Shown here: piece after piece, positions 31,091-39,034 of the stretch
How the letters are laid out: every line of letters begins with the position of its first letter
Numbering within the stretch: position 1 is the first letter of the stretch
Source: Acidimicrobiia bacterium
Lineage (GTDB): Bacteria > Actinomycetota > Acidimicrobiia > Spongiisociales > Spongiisociaceae
Reading direction: 5' to 3'
Assembly: GCA_022827785.1 (NCBI GenBank)
Contig: JAJEIM010000017.1
Span: 1-46,999 of the forward strand
DNA: 46,999 bases
Notes under the pieces: model-generated
What the model saw: the letters and a program-made list of their open reading frames with translations, nothing else
Told to the model about the DNA's origin: nothing
The model's database searches: none
Translations under genes and position numbers: made by a program

Positions 31091-31936
31091 TCAGCTGTCC
31101 CGGGCGGCCCGCAGGTCTTCCAGGAACCGGTCGGGGACCGCCAGATCACCCCGTCCGACCCCCACCCGCTGGCCGGGCTTGTAGGACCCGTGGAAGTCCG
31201 ACCCGCCCGACGGTAGGAGGCCGAACGACCGGACCGTCGCCTCCATCTGCCGGCGGGCCTCGGCCGGGTACTCGCCGTACTGGCACTCCACACCCACCAG
31301 GCCGTAACCGGCCAGGCGCCGGAAGGCGGCCGCATACTCGTCGGCCGTGTTCAACCCCAACGTATGGGGATGCGCCACCACGGGCACTCCGCCGGAGCGG
31401 CGCGCCAGCCGGATGGCCTCCTCGGGTGGGAGCAGCGGACGGGTGGCATAGGCGGCGCCGCTCGACCCGAGGTATTCGCGGAAGGCGGTGGGGATATCGG
31501 GAACGTATCCCTTGGCGACCAGGAGCGCCGCGAAGTGGGGCCGGCCGACGCTTCCGTCCCCCGCCCGGGCGAGGACCTCCTCGTAGTCGATGTCGACCCC
31601 GATCTCGTCCAGACGCCGGGCGATCGCCCGGTTGCGGCGGCTCCGGCCGGCCCGGAACTCCGCGAGCCGATCCTGGAGCGGGCCCGGTCCCGGTTCGAGG
31701 AACAGCACCACGATATGGAGCCCGCCGCGGTCCCATTCGCAGGCCACCTCCGTCCCGGGGACGAGCTCGATCCCGGCCTTGCCCGCCGCGGCACGCGCCT
31801 CCTCGATGCCGTCGAGCGTGTCATGGTCGGTCAGGGCTACCGCGGAGAGACCGGCCCGGACGGCCAGCCCCACGACCGCAGCCGGGCTCTCGCTGCCGTC
31901 GGAGGCGGTGGAGTGAGCATGAAGATCGACGGCCAT
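31091..31936 (-). CDS. PHP-domain phosphoesterase (TrpH/RNase AM-like)
   Basis: 281 residues. The PHP metal motifs are complete: DLHAHSTASDGS (residues 4-15), ALTDHDTLDGI, GTEVACEW, HIVVLFL, VGRPHFA, VVAHPHTLG and the final GSDFHG. Length and layout match the TrpH group, whose studied members are 3',5'-nucleoside bisphosphate phosphatases and 5'-3' exonucleases on short RNA. Substrate here not proven. A TAGCCT box ends 9 nt before the ATG, leaving almost no leader. First gene of the operon with murJ. Confidence 0.9.
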   Translation of the reverse strand: MAVDLHAHSTASDGSESPAAVVGLAVRAGLSAVALTDHDTLDGIEEARAAAGKAGIELVPGTEVACEWDRGGLHIVVLFLEPGPGPLQDRLAEFRAGRSRRNRAIARRLDEIGVDIDYEEVLARAGDGSVGRPHFAALLVAKGYVPDIPTAFREYLGSSGAAYATRPLLPPEEAIRLARRSGGVPVVAHPHTLGLNTADEYAAAFRRLAGYGLVGVECQYGEYPAEARRQMEATVRSFGLLPSGGSDFHGSYKPGQRVGVGRGDLAVPDRFLEDLRAARDS

Positions 31937-32113
31937 CCGGAGATGAGGCTAACCCCGATTTCCCGGATCGGGCGCGGGGGTGAGTCGCGCAGCTCGTGGC
32001 AGGCAGCCAAAAGGCGATGCGGCCTACTGGGGTTCCGATCCCGAGTCCCCTGGTTCGCGGCTCCGTCACCTGACCGTCATGGTGGCCTGGTGCCGGCCGC
32101 CGAAACAAGGGGG

Positions 32114-32142
32114 TTGAAAGTGTCACAGACCCGTCGCATACT
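32114..32142 (+). promoter_or_regulatory. Promoter of repeated RNA element, copy E
   Basis: TTGAAA (32114-32119), 17-nt spacer with GTGTCACA, CATACT (32137-32142), preceded by AACAAGGGGG as in copy A. The most diverged copy, yet spacing and the GTCACA box are kept. Confidence 0.62.
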
Positions 32143-32148
32143 GGACGG

Positions 32149-32310
32149 CAGTCACAAGCACCACCGGTTCTCTGCTAATCGACGTCGAGGGGGCCGGAGC
32201 TGGGATCAATTCGGGAGCGGACCCGTAGGGGGATGGCGGGACGCGCTCGGACCGAAGGAGGTGGTGGCTGGGGGATGGGCCCGCTGAGGAGGGTGTGCGT
32301 GGGCGATTTT
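32149..32310 (+). ncRNA. Candidate small RNA, repeated element copy E
   Basis: About 162 nt. Little overall identity with the other copies, but the same order: AGCACC near the 5' end (32157-32162), CCGG...GGCCGG segment, GAGCG (32215-32219) pairing with CGCTC (32244-32248), and the G-rich motif GGAGGTGGTGGCTGGGGG (32257-32274). The final hairpin is GCCCGC against GC-GT-GGGC, followed by GATTTT (T4 at 32307-32310) and CGCGTTCTCG. Retained landmarks with diverged sequence argue for selection on structure. Convergent with the gene at 32376. Confidence 0.55.
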
Positions 32311-32375
32311 CGCGTTCTCGACGCCTCGGGGGTCTGTCCCGGGGTCGGGCAACGAGCTACCGGGTCGGGCCAGCC

Positions 32376-32612
32376 CTATCCGGCGCCGGGGGCAGCGGTG
32401 GTGTCGGTGATGACCGGGATGGTGGTCGTCGATGCGGCCTCGCCCCCGCCGGTGAGCAGGTTACCGACCAGGAAGATCACGATCAGCAGGGCGGCCAGGA
32501 TCAGCCCCGTGATGATCCGCCGCCGCCACTTGGCCCGGTGCGCGACCCGGCGCTCTTCCTCAATGCGGGCCTGCCGGTTCTGCTTCTGGCGGGCTCTCTT
32601 CTCGCTCCCCAT
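32376..32612 (-). CDS. Small single-pass membrane protein
   Basis: 78 residues from the ATG at 32612. A highly basic N-terminus (MGSEKRARQKQNRQARIEEE) is followed by one membrane helix (IITGLILAALLIVIFLVGNLL, about residues 34-54) and a Thr-rich tail (ASTTTIPVITDTTAAPG). The basic N-terminus and helix resemble the anchor region that precedes cyclophilin domains in many actinobacterial peptidyl-prolyl isomerases, but no catalytic domain follows here. Function unknown. Divergent from lysC, 99 bp apart. Confidence 0.65.
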   Translation of the reverse strand: MGSEKRARQKQNRQARIEEERRVAHRAKWRRRIITGLILAALLIVIFLVGNLLTGGGEAASTTTIPVITDTTAAPGAG

Positions 32613-32711
32613 GAGGGCTATTGTAAGGGCCTCCGACTCGCCACAGCACGCCGGCGCGGATCGGAGCAATAGAATGCGCCCCGCCCGCGCCTCTCCCTGG
32701 AACTGCTTGCC

Positions 32712-33950
32712 ATGTCTCTGGTTGTCCAAAAATACGGCGGCTCGTCAGTAGCCGATTCGGAACGCATCGAACGCGTCGCCCGCCGGGTGGCCCGCACCAA
32801 GCGCTCCGGCAACGACGTCGTGGTGGTGGTCTCGGCGATGGGCCGGCAGACCGACGACCTGATCGCCCTCGCTCATCAGGTGAGCGCCAGGCCGCCGGCC
32901 CGGGAGATGGACATGCTGCTGACGGCGGGCGAGCGCATCTCGATGGCGCTACTCGCCATGGCACTCCACGACAAGGGCATCCCGGCGCTGAGCCTCACCG
33001 GTTCCCAGGCCGGGATACTCACCGACTCGGCCCACGGCGAGGCGAAGATCACCGAGATACGCGGCACCCGGGTGGGAGAGGGCCTCGCCGCCGGGCAGGT
33101 GGTGATAGTGGCCGGATTCCAGGGCGTGAATCCCGACTCGAAGGAGATAACCACGCTGGGCCGGGGCGGTTCCGACGCCACCGCGGTGGCGCTGGCCTCC
33201 GCCCATTCGGCGGCGGTGTGCGAGATATACACCGACGTGGACGGGGTGTACACGGCCGATCCCCGGGTGGTGCCCGACGCCCGCAAGCTCGGCGAGATCA
33301 CGTTCGACGAGATGCTCGAGCTGGCCGCCGGGGGCGCCGGGGTGCTGATGGCGCGCTCGGTGGAGGTGGGGAGAAAGTTCAACATTCCGATCCACGTCCG
33401 GTCTTCGTTCGTGGAGGACGAGGGCACCTGGGTGAAGGAGAAGGTGATGGAAGAAGCGATTATCAGCGGCATCGCGCATGACACTTCGGAGGCGAAGGTG
33501 ACCCTCCGGGGAGTGCCCGACCGGCCCGGCGTGGCAGCGGCCATCTTCGAGAAGCTGGCAGGCGCCCGGGTCAACGTGGACATGATCGTCCAGAACGTGG
33601 GCGAGGACGGATGCACGGACCTCAGCTTCACGGTCCCGGAGGCCCACATCGATACCGCCCGCCGGGCCACGGCCGAGCTGGTCGTCGAGTTGGGCGCCGC
33701 GGGCTCCTCCGTGGACGCCAACGTGGGCAAGGTGTCGCTGGTGGGGGCGGGGATGAGATCAACCCACGGGGTGGCGGCCCGGGTGTTCCGCGCCCTGGGC
33801 GACGCCGCCATCAACATCGAGATGATCTCCACCTCACCGATCCGGATCTCGTGCGTGGTCAGTCGGGACTCGGTGCCGGACGCGGTGAGGGCCCTCCATG
33901 CCGAGTTCGACCCGCCCGTGATCACGGCGGAGGTCGGCGCCGATGCCTGA
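32712..33950 (+). CDS. lysC: Aspartate kinase
   Basis: 412 residues; first step of the aspartate pathway to lysine, threonine and methionine. Kinase domain: VVQKYGGSSVADSERI, LGRGGSDATAVALA, YTDVDGVYTADPR and KLGEITFDEMLELAAGGAGVL. Two ACT domains from about residue 260 (VTLRGVPDRPGVAAAIFEKL, VGAGMRSTHGVAARVFRAL) imply feedback control by lysine and/or threonine. Length matches the alpha subunit of actinobacterial Ask, in which a beta subunit can be made from an internal start. TAGAAT at 32670-32675 is a weak promoter candidate. Overlaps asd by 8 nt. Confidence 0.94.
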   Translation: MSLVVQKYGGSSVADSERIERVARRVARTKRSGNDVVVVVSAMGRQTDDLIALAHQVSARPPAREMDMLLTAGERISMALLAMALHDKGIPALSLTGSQAGILTDSAHGEAKITEIRGTRVGEGLAAGQVVIVAGFQGVNPDSKEITTLGRGGSDATAVALASAHSAAVCEIYTDVDGVYTADPRVVPDARKLGEITFDEMLELAAGGAGVLMARSVEVGRKFNIPIHVRSSFVEDEGTWVKEKVMEEAIISGIAHDTSEAKVTLRGVPDRPGVAAAIFEKLAGARVNVDMIVQNVGEDGCTDLSFTVPEAHIDTARRATAELVVELGAAGSSVDANVGKVSLVGAGMRSTHGVAARVFRALGDAAINIEMISTSPIRISCVVSRDSVPDAVRALHAEFDPPVITAEVGADA

Positions 33951-34959
33951 TCCACGAGTGGCCGTCGTGGGCGCCACCGGAGCGGTGGGCCGCACCATGA
34001 TCGAGATCCTCGAGGAAAGGGATTTCCCGCTCTCGGATCTGCGCCTCATGGCGTCGGCTCGTTCGGCCGGCCGGGTGGTCACCACCCGCTGGGGTGACAT
34101 CACGGTGGAGGACCTCTCGTCCGCCGACCCTTCGGGGATCGACATCGCCCTCTTCTCCGCCGGTGCGGGACGGAGTAGGGAGTTCGCCCCGTCATTCGTG
34201 GACCGGGGAGCGGTCGTCATCGACAATTCCTCCGCCTTCCGGATGACGCCGGAGGTTCCGCTGGTGGTGGCAGGGGTCAACGATCATGCGGTGGCCGACA
34301 ACAACGGGATCATCGCCAACCCGAACTGCACCACCATGACGCTGATGATGGCCGCCGGACCGCTCCACTACCACGCCGGGCTGACCCGCATGGTGGCCAT
34401 GTCGTACCAATCGGTCTCGGGGGCCGGGATGACCGGCATGGACACGCTATGGCAGCAGACGCACGACCTCGGCAATCGCCGCGAGGCTCTCGTGCGGGGA
34501 GGCTGGGAGCACGGCGACACCGATCCGTTCCAGCGGCCCATCGCCTTCAACGTCCTGCCCATGGCCGGGTCGATCACCGACGCCGGTCACACCGACGAGG
34601 AGTGGAAGCTGGTCAACGAGACCCGAAAGATCCTCGAGAGTGACAGCATCGAGGTGGAACCGACCTGCGTCCGGGTGCCGGTCATGGTGGGTCACGGCAT
34701 CTCCGCCTCGATGTGGTTCGACTCGCCGGTCGACCCCGGCGCCGCCCTGCGGGTGCTGGCGGACGCGCCGGGCGTCGAACTGTGGAGCGACGACCGGGTG
34801 GCCACGCCGCTGGACTCGGCGGGCAAGGACCCGGTGCTGGCGTGCCGGATCCGTCCCACCATCGGCACGCCCGGGGGGATCAGCGTGTGGGTGGTGGGCG
34901 ACAACCTGCGCAAGGGGGCGGCGCTGAACGCGGTGGAGATCGCCGAGTTGCTGGTCTGA
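33943..34959 (+). CDS. asd: Aspartate-semialdehyde dehydrogenase
   Basis: 338 residues. NADP-binding VAVVGATGAVGRTMIEIL (residues about 6-23), SAGAGRSREFAP, VIDNSSAFRM, catalytic Cys in IIANPNCTTMTLMMAA (near residue 130), QSVSGAGM, and substrate-binding VEPTCVRVPVMVGH. Reduces aspartyl phosphate made by LysC to the semialdehyde. Start overlaps lysC by 8 nt, giving a coupled lysC-asd pair as in most actinobacteria. Length is normal. Confidence 0.95.
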   Translation: MPDPRVAVVGATGAVGRTMIEILEERDFPLSDLRLMASARSAGRVVTTRWGDITVEDLSSADPSGIDIALFSAGAGRSREFAPSFVDRGAVVIDNSSAFRMTPEVPLVVAGVNDHAVADNNGIIANPNCTTMTLMMAAGPLHYHAGLTRMVAMSYQSVSGAGMTGMDTLWQQTHDLGNRREALVRGGWEHGDTDPFQRPIAFNVLPMAGSITDAGHTDEEWKLVNETRKILESDSIEVEPTCVRVPVMVGHGISASMWFDSPVDPGAALRVLADAPGVELWSDDRVATPLDSAGKDPVLACRIRPTIGTPGGISVWVVGDNLRKGAALNAVEIAELLV

Positions 34960-35000
34960 GCAAGAGCTAATGCTCGGGTCCTCGGGTAACCTGTGACGGG

Positions 35001-35786
35001 ATGACGAGTACCTACCCCGCTTGGCTATCCGGCCTCGAATCAGACGGAGGGGCGGCCGGCGCCGAATCCGGATTCGCTTCGGTCGAGGAACTGCGCGCCC
35101 ACCGGAAGCGGATGCTGGTCACCTCCTACCGCCTGTTCGGCGCGTTCGGATGGGGGTCGCTGGGGGACGGGCACATCACGGCGCGGGATCCGGGACGTAC
35201 CGACGCGATGTGGCTGATCCGCCACGGGGTCCCGTTCCACCGCACCACCCTCGACGACCTGGTACTGGTCGGTCCCGAAGGGCGGGTGGAGGAGGGCGGC
35301 GGCTCGATCAACATGACCGCCTACTACATCCACGCCCCCATCCACGAGGCCCGTCCCGAGGCGGTGGCGGTGGCGCACACCCACACCCCCTACGCCACGC
35401 CGTGGGCGGCCAACGTGGAGGGCTTCCGGATGATCTGCCAGGAAGCCACCGCCTTCTTCGAAGACCACGAGGTGTACGAAGGCGAGGAGGTCCAGGTCTC
35501 GGACTTCGACACCGGCAAGAAGATCGCCGCCACGCTGGGTGACGCCAAGGCGGTGCTGCTACGCAACCACGGACCGGTCACCGTGGGCGCCTCGGTCGAG
35601 GAGGCGATCGGCTGGTTCCTGATGCTGGAGCGGGTGGCCGAAGTCCACGTCAAGGCCCCCGATGCCCGGCCGATCAGCGACGAGGCGGCTGCGATCGCAG
35701 CGCGAGAGATCGGCCATGCGTCGAGCGCCCTCTACGCATTCGAGTACGCGGCCGCGTCGAAGCTGCCCGCCGGAGCCGTCGAGTAG
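35001..35786 (+). CDS. Class II aldolase/adducin-family protein
   Basis: 261 residues. Zinc aldolase fold: LGDGHITARDP near residue 52, INMTAYYIHAPIHEARPEAVAVAHTHTPYA (two blocks; His-X-His and Glu ligands), LLRNHGPVTVGASVEEAI (third His). Related enzymes cleave sugar phosphates such as fuculose 1-phosphate, or act as decarboxylases or adducin-like proteins; the substrate is unknown. The ATG lies 8 nt after TAACCT (34987-34992), suggesting a leaderless transcript independent of lysC-asd. Confidence 0.88.
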   Translation: MTSTYPAWLSGLESDGGAAGAESGFASVEELRAHRKRMLVTSYRLFGAFGWGSLGDGHITARDPGRTDAMWLIRHGVPFHRTTLDDLVLVGPEGRVEEGGGSINMTAYYIHAPIHEARPEAVAVAHTHTPYATPWAANVEGFRMICQEATAFFEDHEVYEGEEVQVSDFDTGKKIAATLGDAKAVLLRNHGPVTVGASVEEAIGWFLMLERVAEVHVKAPDARPISDEAAAIAAREIGHASSALYAFEYAAASKLPAGAVE

Positions 35787-35794
35787 ACCGGCCT

Positions 35795-35924
35795 GGTAAA
35801 GGCGCCTTTACCAACTCCCGTTCTTATTAAAGAAATCGGGCAAAACTTTATTAGCGTGGCTACGAACTAAAGCCCTCCTTAGCAAGGGCCGGATGTAGTA
35901 AAATTTCCCGGCGAAACTTTACTA
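35795..35924. promoter_or_regulatory. Three related palindromes upstream of the Fic gene
   Basis: 35795-35812 is the perfect palindrome GGTAAAGGCGCCTTTACC. 35823-35854 has CTTATTAAAG opposing CTTTATTAG. 35896-35924 has TAGTAAAATTT opposing AAACTTTACTA with a 7-nt centre. All use a CTTTAYTAG-like half-site. The region is AT-rich, unlike its surroundings. Likely operators of an autoregulated gene; the first could also be a terminator hairpin for the aldolase gene. Confidence 0.6.
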
Positions 35925-35948
35925 GACGGGTGCCGTGGAGAGGCAAGA

Positions 35949-37103
35949 GTGCAGGCGGACGCTTTCCGGTCAACAGAACGTGGCGTGGTACGTAGAACCC
36001 TGGACGGCTACCGGGCCTTCTATCCGAATCCCCTGCCACGCCAGCTGGACCTTCCCAGGGAGATGGCCAAGGACCTGGACGAGGCGACAGGCGCCGTCAA
36101 CAGGCTGGGTGGAGTGGGATTGCTGCTCCCGAACCCGCATCTGCTCATCGGGCCCTATCTGAGGATCGAAGCCGTCCTGAGTTCCCGGATCGAGGGAACC
36201 AGGACAGACATCCCCGAGCTGCTCCGGGGAGAGGCCGGTGAGACGCCAACGGAAAGGGACGACTGGCGGGAAGTAGCCAACTACATGGTGGCCATGGAGC
36301 ATGGATTGCAGCGGCTCCAGGAGGGCTTTCCCATGTCGATGCGCCTGCTGTGCGAGATGCATGAACGCCTGCTCACCGGCGTGCGCGGGCACCACAAGCG
36401 ACCCGGCGAGATACGTGATCGGCCGAACTGGATAGGTGGCACCAACCTCGAGAACGCGGTATTCGTCCCCCCACCACCTGACGCCGTGAGCGAAGCGTTG
36501 ACAGACTGGGAGCGTTTCGTGCGCGAGAACGACCTACCGCTCCTAGTGCAGCTCGCTCTGATCCACTACCAGTTCGAAGTGATCCATCCCTTCTCGGACG
36601 GCAACGGGCGGATCGGAAGGCTGATGATCCCGCTCATGCTCATCTGGAGAGGTGTCATGACCCAGCCCCTCCTCTACCTTTCGGCCTTTTTCGAGCAGTA
36701 CCGGGACGAGTACTTCGATCTACTACTCCGGACGAGCCGGGACGGTGACCTGCTGCCGTGGGTCCGGTTCTTCCTGCGTGGAGTCCTGCACCAAGCCCGG
36801 GACGCGGAACGCCGTACCATCCGGTTGGTCAGGCTGCAGCAAGAGCTACGGGATCAGCTGCATGCCGAGAAGCGGGCACCCTCGGTCATCAGGCTCGCCG
36901 AGCACCTCTTCAGGTCTCCGATCGTAAAGGCCACGAGTGTCGCCGGATTCCTGGGGGTCACACCGCCGACCGCCTACGCCGCCATCGATACCCTGGTGGA
37001 GCGGGGAGATCTGGTCGAGATCACTAATCGCACACGTAACCGGCTGTACGAGGCCCCGGGCATCTATCAGGCCGTCTACGGCCCGCTGGGCCTCGAGAGT
37101 TGA
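35949..37103 (+). CDS. Fic-family protein with N-terminal inhibitory motif and C-terminal winged helix
   Basis: 384 residues from a GTG at 35949 with GGAGAGG upstream. Fic_N region (PLPRQLDLPREMAKDLDEAT), then SSRIEGT, the (S/T)xxxE(G/N) inhibitory helix of class II Fic proteins, near residue 78. The Fic core HPFSDGNGRIGRLM follows at about residues 215-228, with the catalytic His and the anion-binding GNGR intact. Residues about 305-370 form a DNA-binding winged helix (TSVAGFLGVTPPTAYAAIDTLVERGDLVE). Fic enzymes transfer AMP to proteins. The HTH and upstream palindromes suggest it represses its own promoter. The target is unknown. Confidence 0.92.
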   Translation: MQADAFRSTERGVVRRTLDGYRAFYPNPLPRQLDLPREMAKDLDEATGAVNRLGGVGLLLPNPHLLIGPYLRIEAVLSSRIEGTRTDIPELLRGEAGETPTERDDWREVANYMVAMEHGLQRLQEGFPMSMRLLCEMHERLLTGVRGHHKRPGEIRDRPNWIGGTNLENAVFVPPPPDAVSEALTDWERFVRENDLPLLVQLALIHYQFEVIHPFSDGNGRIGRLMIPLMLIWRGVMTQPLLYLSAFFEQYRDEYFDLLLRTSRDGDLLPWVRFFLRGVLHQARDAERRTIRLVRLQQELRDQLHAEKRAPSVIRLAEHLFRSPIVKATSVAGFLGVTPPTAYAAIDTLVERGDLVEITNRTRNRLYEAPGIYQAVYGPLGLES

Positions 37104-37121
37104 GGGCTGGTCGTTGACCGG

Positions 37122-37195
<74 letters not shown>

Positions 37196-37248
37196 TGCGG
37201 GGCAACAAGCATAACCGGTCCCCTTATCGGTGGGTACCCCGTTCGCCG

Positions 37249-38523
37249 CTACGCGGGATGGTCGGCCCTCCCGGTCGCGTCCACCCTGATTCTCGAGACG
37301 CGGCGGCGGTCCATGGTCAACACCGTGAGCCGGAGACCCTCGTACGTGGTGTGGTCGCCCTCCTTGGGTATGTGCCCGAACAGGCTCAGGAACAGCCCGG
37401 CCACGGTGGAATAGGGTCCGTCCTCGACCTCGGTGCCGGTCACGTCCTCGAATTCGTCGATGGGGGTCCGGCCATCCGCCAGCCATACCTGCCGCCCGAT
37501 CGGCAGGATGGTGGGGACCCGAGGGTCGTACTCGTCCTGGAGATCGCCCACCAGTTCTCCCACCAGGTCCTTGATCGTCACCAGCCCATCCACCCCTCCG
37601 TACTCGTCGGTGACGATCGCGAAGCCGATCCGCCGGACGCGCAGATCCTCGAGCACCCGCATCACCGAGGCGCTCTCCGGCGCGTAGTAGGGGGTCCGGA
37701 GCAGGCCCGAAACCTGGTGGCCGTCCAGTTCCTCGGTGTGGCTGAGCACGTCCTTGGCGTACAGAATCCCCCGGATCGAATCCGGGTTCCCCTCCTCGCC
37801 GACAACCGGGAACCGGGAGTGGGCCGTCCTGGCCACCGCCTCCCGAACGTCGGACGAGGTAACCGGCAGGGTCAGGGTCATGATGTCCACCCGCGGGGTC
37901 ATCACATCGCGGACCGGCTGGTCGGCCGTCTCGAACAGGCGCTCGATGATCTCCCGTTCGCCGGGCTCGATCTCACCGCCTCGTTCCCCGAGCACGGCCA
38001 GCGCCCGCACATCGGCCGGCGTGACGCCCGGATCGTCGCGGGCGGGAAGACGGAGCAGCCGGAGGATCCCCTGCCCGAGGCCGATGAACACCCCGGCAAT
38101 GGGCCTGATCGCGACCGCCAGGCCCCACACGGGCACCGCCACCGCCATCCCGTACCGCTCCGGGAAGCGTGCCGCCAGCGTCTTGGGGGTCACCTCCCCG
38201 ATCACCAGCACCAGGATGGTCACCACCACGGTCGACAGGATCGTCCCCCATGTCTCGCCCACCAGCTGGAATGCCAGCGCGGTCGCCACCGAGGTGGCCA
38301 GGATGTTGACGAAGTTGTTGGCGACGAGGATGGTGCCGATCGAGCCTTCGAGGTCGTTGACCAGGCCTTCGAGCCGCCTCCCGCGCCTGCCCGTAGCCGC
38401 CAGCTGCTGGACCCGCTCCCTGGCTATGGCGGTCAGCGCGGTCTCGCTACCCGACAGGAACCCGGACGCCAGGAGACACAGGGAGAATATGACCCACAGT
38501 GTCAACTGGTACGTGTCGGTCAT
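37249..38523 (-). CDS. CNNM/DUF21 membrane protein with CBS pair and CorC/HlyC domain (hemolysin family)
   Basis: 424 residues. Four helices of the DUF21/CNNM domain (residues about 5-190) with ASGFLSGSETALTAIARERV and VIGEVTPKTLAARFPERY. Two CBS motifs follow (DVMTPRVDIMTLTL, then RRIGFAIVTDEYGGVDGLVTIKDLVGELVGD in two blocks) and a C-terminal CorC_HlyC transporter-associated domain (DEFEDVTGTEVEDGPYSTVA). Members of this family are linked to magnesium or cation export; the hemolysin label is historical. It is 28 nt downstream of the response regulator gene on the same strand. Confidence 0.92.
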   Translation of the reverse strand: MTDTYQLTLWVIFSLCLLASGFLSGSETALTAIARERVQQLAATGRRGRRLEGLVNDLEGSIGTILVANNFVNILATSVATALAFQLVGETWGTILSTVVVTILVLVIGEVTPKTLAARFPERYGMAVAVPVWGLAVAIRPIAGVFIGLGQGILRLLRLPARDDPGVTPADVRALAVLGERGGEIEPGEREIIERLFETADQPVRDVMTPRVDIMTLTLPVTSSDVREAVARTAHSRFPVVGEEGNPDSIRGILYAKDVLSHTEELDGHQVSGLLRTPYYAPESASVMRVLEDLRVRRIGFAIVTDEYGGVDGLVTIKDLVGELVGDLQDEYDPRVPTILPIGRQVWLADGRTPIDEFEDVTGTEVEDGPYSTVAGLFLSLFGHIPKEGDHTTYEGLRLTVLTMDRRRVSRIRVDATGRADHPA

Positions 38524-38551
38524 CCGGACACCGGGAGCGACGATCGTCCGG

Positions 38552-38908
38552 TCAGCCGGTGGCTCCTACAGGAGCCACTTCAGCCAGCGTCCTCCTCAGC
38601 GCCTGGGCGCTGAACGGCTTGGCCAGCCACCCATCGGCGCCGGACCGCTTGGCGATGAAGGCGTCCGCCTGGCGGTCGAGGAGCAACACGATCGGCCCCG
38701 TGGCGGGCGAGATGGCCTTGAGAGCGCGGGTGATCGCCATTCCCCCCATGGATCCGACCTGCATGTCCACGATCGACAGGTCGGTGCCGACTGCGGCGGT
38801 CTCCACCTGGTAGGGGTCGGTGACCTCCACGATCTCGGCCGATCCGCTCAGGGCGGCACGCACCTGGTTCCTCACCCATGAGGCGTCGGACACGAGCAGA
38901 ACTCTCAC
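38552..38908 (-). CDS. Single-domain response regulator receiver protein
   Basis: 118 residues from the GTG at 38908, which lies 7 nt after TACAGT and is probably leaderless. It is a CheY-like receiver: MRVLLVSDASWVRNQVRAAL start with only one acidic residue of the usual pair, phospho-acceptor Asp in LSIVDMQVG (near residue 47), Thr/Ser-type switch in IVLLLDRQ, and conserved Lys-Pro in WLAKPFS (near 99). There is no output domain. No histidine kinase is adjacent. It probably acts by protein contact. Divergent from the NfeD-like gene. Confidence 0.83.
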   Translation of the reverse strand: MRVLLVSDASWVRNQVRAALSGSAEIVEVTDPYQVETAAVGTDLSIVDMQVGSMGGMAITRALKAISPATGPIVLLLDRQADAFIAKRSGADGWLAKPFSAQALRRTLAEVAPVGATG

Positions 38909-39034
38909 GTCCTCAACTGTAGCGAGTCGATGAGGGCGCCGAAACGGACGGGGATGGGCTGGCCCGCGATGCCTCGACCTGCGGTTTCGTCGGCGAGTGT
39001 CGGGCTCGCCGGACATTTCGGTACCCTCCCCACG

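Larger units (their letters stand above)
31937..32375. other. Intergenic region holding RNA element copy E
   Basis: 31937-32100 carries the PHP-gene promoter on the minus strand and otherwise nothing recognisable. 32114-32310 is RNA element copy E. 32311-32375 is GC-rich without features and precedes the 3' end of the small membrane-protein gene on the minus strand. Confidence 0.6.
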
